Positions 61,577 to 64,000 of a stretch of 64,000 bases of DNA are shown piece after piece; position 1 is the first letter of the stretch, and each line of letters opens with the position of its first letter. Under the pieces are notes generated by a model. It saw nothing but the letters and a program-made list of their open reading frames with translations, was not told the origin of the DNA and made no database searches. The stretch spans positions 806,001-870,000 of the forward strand of contig KV419396.1 in the NCBI GenBank assembly GCA_001630475.1. Direction: 5' to 3'. The position numbers were made by a program, and so were the translations under genes. This DNA comes from Sistotremastrum niveocremeum HHB9708 (lineage: Eukaryota > Basidiomycota > Agaricomycetes > Sistotremastrales > Sistotremastraceae).

Positions 61577-64000
61577 TTACGATCCGCCCAGAAAACCCCT
61601 TGCTGATGAAGGGAAGCTTGTAGTGAGACCCTCGCCTAAACGAAGGTTCTCTAGATTCTCCATCCAAGCACCCAATCTCGTGGTGACGAATCCTCCTTTC
61701 TCCATGACGGAATTCTCATCGCCATCGAAGGCCTTGGAGAATTGACTCCAGTCACTTCTTTGCTGCAAATAGGGTCGTAGAAGATCAGCATCAATGCGAG
61801 CTAAATAATTTTCATTGATGTAGGTCTTGAGCGCTTCAGGAGGTAGAAGAAAGACGTTTCCGAGTTGCCTGATAAATTCGAATCGTTCGGAAAGTGAAGG
61901 GATCTGGAAAGATGATATGGTGTCCTGATACGACTTGAGATCCCTGGCCAACAGTCAACGAAATCATATGCCAGTATGAGAAATGAACATACTTGGCAAG
62001 CATCAACCCCCCGGTTGCGCTAACAGGGAACTTCTTGAGATGTTCCAGCAGAAGCCTGAACGGGATATAAACATCTCGACGGTATGCTTTGAAAGAGCGC
62101 TTACGTATTGAATGCAACGCCTATCTCAGAGAGAAGTACCTCGAGATTCTTTCCACTAAGATTTTGTTCCGCCGCCTCCAGCACACGTTCCAGAATTTCG
62201 CAGCATTGAGTGCAGGGCTCAGTGTTCAGTCGTGCAAATGATATGTCATCATTGCGAGGTTTGAAGTCACTCTTCTGTTGCATCTTCAGCTTCTCTGAGA
62301 GATTGAGAACAACAGCTAGACGACGATCATTAACTCAAATCAGACCTAGAACCCGTGACGAGGCTCACCATCCACTATCTTCTGCAGCAGAGAATTCACG
62401 GCCCCTTCGATTCGACTGAGAGTTTGGTTGTTGAATATAACCATCTCCCGTCTCACTGTCATTGTTGAGTTTGCAAGAGGTAGAAGTGCTATGGATAAAT
62501 ATTGTTGCCACAAGTGACAGATGATGTCGATCTGTTTGATCACGGCGAGACTAGACAGATCGAGAGCTTCAATCTTGGCTCCCTCCAGACGTCCTAATGC
62601 GCTATCTGACCATTAGCCTTGACCAGTCGTGTAGCGGAGAATTGCATACGTTTCGATTGCTAACTCGATGTATGCCGGGCCCAAAGTCTCTGCCAAAACG
62701 CGCATCAATGCAAAGGCATGTTTAGCCCTAAGAGTCTTGATGAGCAGACGCCGGAACGAAGGGAAGTATGACTTACACGTCATTAGGGTGGGCCAATTCG
62801 ACACAACGGCCAATGGCTTCAGCATGCCACTTCAGCATCCTTTCTGTGACGTCCACACTGAGTTGTCCATCCGCCTCCTTCGGTGGCTCTTCCTTTGCCT
62901 TCTCAATAGTACTCGTTGACTTTCCAGCTACCCGAAGGAAAGCAGTAGCCGCCATAGCGGCAGTCCTCGAGGTCCCCGTTGATGACATTTCAGTAGCTTT
63001 GGTTGTCGCAGATTTGGTCAGTTCATCATAAAGGTTTAAACCATAAGAGCGAAGACCCGAAGTTTTCGCCTTTTGAGTGGATGACTGTAGAGCGGTAAAC
63101 CCAGGCGACCTTCAATGTTCAAACGACAGTCTCACGTGATAATTAGTGAAGCGGGCTAAATAGCTTGAGTATAGCTCCCCCAGATTCTTAGTTTCACGTT
63201 CCAGGTAGCGTTGGCTCTCAGTATATGTCGAGAATAATTCTTCCAGAGCGGTGTCGAGCATGGCACCGATAGGGACCACGACAGTTCCTGAAGACATGGA
63301 AACTTTTGTCGGGCTGCTGGGATCTAATGATGATTGTCGCGAAGTGGCAATGGGTAACTCGTAGGCCTTTAGGTCGTCTACGAGTGCCGCTATTTGTATA
63401 TGAGATACCTGTAGGATTCGGAGAAAGGCAAGCGTTGATAGGGAAGATGCTTTGTTCAATAACATTTCAAGATATTGTTGTATCTGGGGACACATTAGGA
63501 ATTATGATTGGACCTAATGAGAACTGAGGAAGCTTACCGACTGAGCGAATACACGTTGCAGAAAAACCTGCATGACAACAGGAGGATTGGGGAAGACAGC
63601 CTGGACAATTTGGATCTCCTGGTCGAACGTAGAACGTATCTCTCCCAGCAGATCAGAGAGTCCGCTCTCGTTGGGTGGCAGGCTTGCGTCAGGATCTGGC
63701 AGTGTATCCCATCTGATATCTTGAGCGCGTATTAAACCCCACAAAAACGAAGACGTACAATGGACTCGATTCCACGGAATCAATCTCCTGTACTCGGTTC
63801 TTCGAGATGAAGAAGTCATGCTGATTCACATACATTTGGACGCATGATGAGCCGCCATTGAATTCCAAGAGAGTGAGCGCGCAGTGCTGCAGAAGTCTCA
63901 GTGTGGACCTAGGATGCAGGAGATTGCGGACACACATGCATCACTTTTGGATCACCTTTCCGGTAACATCGGTCAAAGAGGGTGAGCATACTCTTCTCGA
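61577..64000 (-). CDS. SEC10: Exocyst complex component Sec10, 5' partial
   Basis: The C-terminal 658 residues or so of exocyst subunit Sec10, which tethers secretory vesicles to the plasma membrane. Exons (minus): >64000-63936, 63886-63759, 63712-63538, 63483-63136, 63084-62777, 62727-62650, 62601-62369, 62315-62105, 62055-61993 and 61943-61577. Family signs: MLTLFDRCYRKGD, LLEFNGGSSCVQMYVNQHDFF, LLEHLKKFPVSATGGLMLAKD, SFQIPSLSERFEFIRQLGNVF and ARIDADLLRPYLQQRSDW. The region at 62777-63084 is a fungal Ser/Ala-rich insert. The N-terminal third lies beyond the window edge. All phases of the nine introns agree. Confidence 0.93.

Overview
The window looks like ordinary nuclear DNA from a filamentous basidiomycete, most likely an Agaricomycete. 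The evidence is gene structure and gene content: 28 of the 29 protein genes are interrupted by introns of about 45-60 nt (I resolved about 159 in all), genes are packed on both strands with 50-400 bp gaps, and there is a secreted glyoxal oxidase of the wood-decay type. I recognised no transposon, virus-like element, CRISPR array, rRNA or operon. Exon joins were made by hand from splice signals, reading frame and family conservation. Every complete gene gives a coding length divisible by three, which supports the models.

Layout, left to right: eIF3m (5' end off the window), glyoxal oxidase (-), protein phosphatase inhibitor 2 (+), NAD-dependent methylene-THF dehydrogenase (+), ORMDL (-) divergent from a Virilizer-like m6A-writer subunit (+), the ERMES subunit MDM34 (-) divergent from a Uds1-domain coiled-coil protein (+), an intron-containing tRNA-Arg(UCU), the DEAD-box helicase FAL1/eIF4A3 (-) divergent from splicing factor PRP9/SF3A3 (+), a synaptojanin-like SacI/5-phosphatase with 22 exons (-), an SVP26/TEX261 ER protein (-) divergent from the ESCRT-III protein DID2/CHMP1 (+), a Ser-rich orphan (-) divergent from a DUF2009 protein (+), SEC18/NSF (-) divergent from a STIMATE-family membrane protein (+), a QTRT2-like queuine transglycosylase subunit (-), a mitochondrial serine O-acetyltransferase of the homoserine acetyltransferase fold (-), a CorA Mg2+ transporter (+), a KDM5 histone demethylase (-), THOC7 (-) divergent from a Laa2-like protein (+), the RNA polymerase I largest subunit (+) followed by the Pol I factor RRN11 (+), an S/T-P-rich hypothetical protein (-) divergent from LCL2 (+), SF3B6/p14 (+), and exocyst SEC10 (-, 5' end off the window).

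The genes are housekeeping functions and form no single pathway. Three themes recur: RNA processing and modification (Virilizer, FAL1, PRP9, SF3B6, THOC7, QTRT2), membrane traffic and lipids (ORMDL, MDM34, synaptojanin, SVP26, DID2, SEC18, Laa2, SEC10), and Pol I transcription (RPA1 next to RRN11). I found no undescribed multi-gene system. The observations most worth a second look are about splicing: a GA-AG intron in the synaptojanin gene, an 18-nt microexon encoding the Pol I catalytic DFDGD motif, and a stop-free 48-nt intron inside the SacI CX5R active site.
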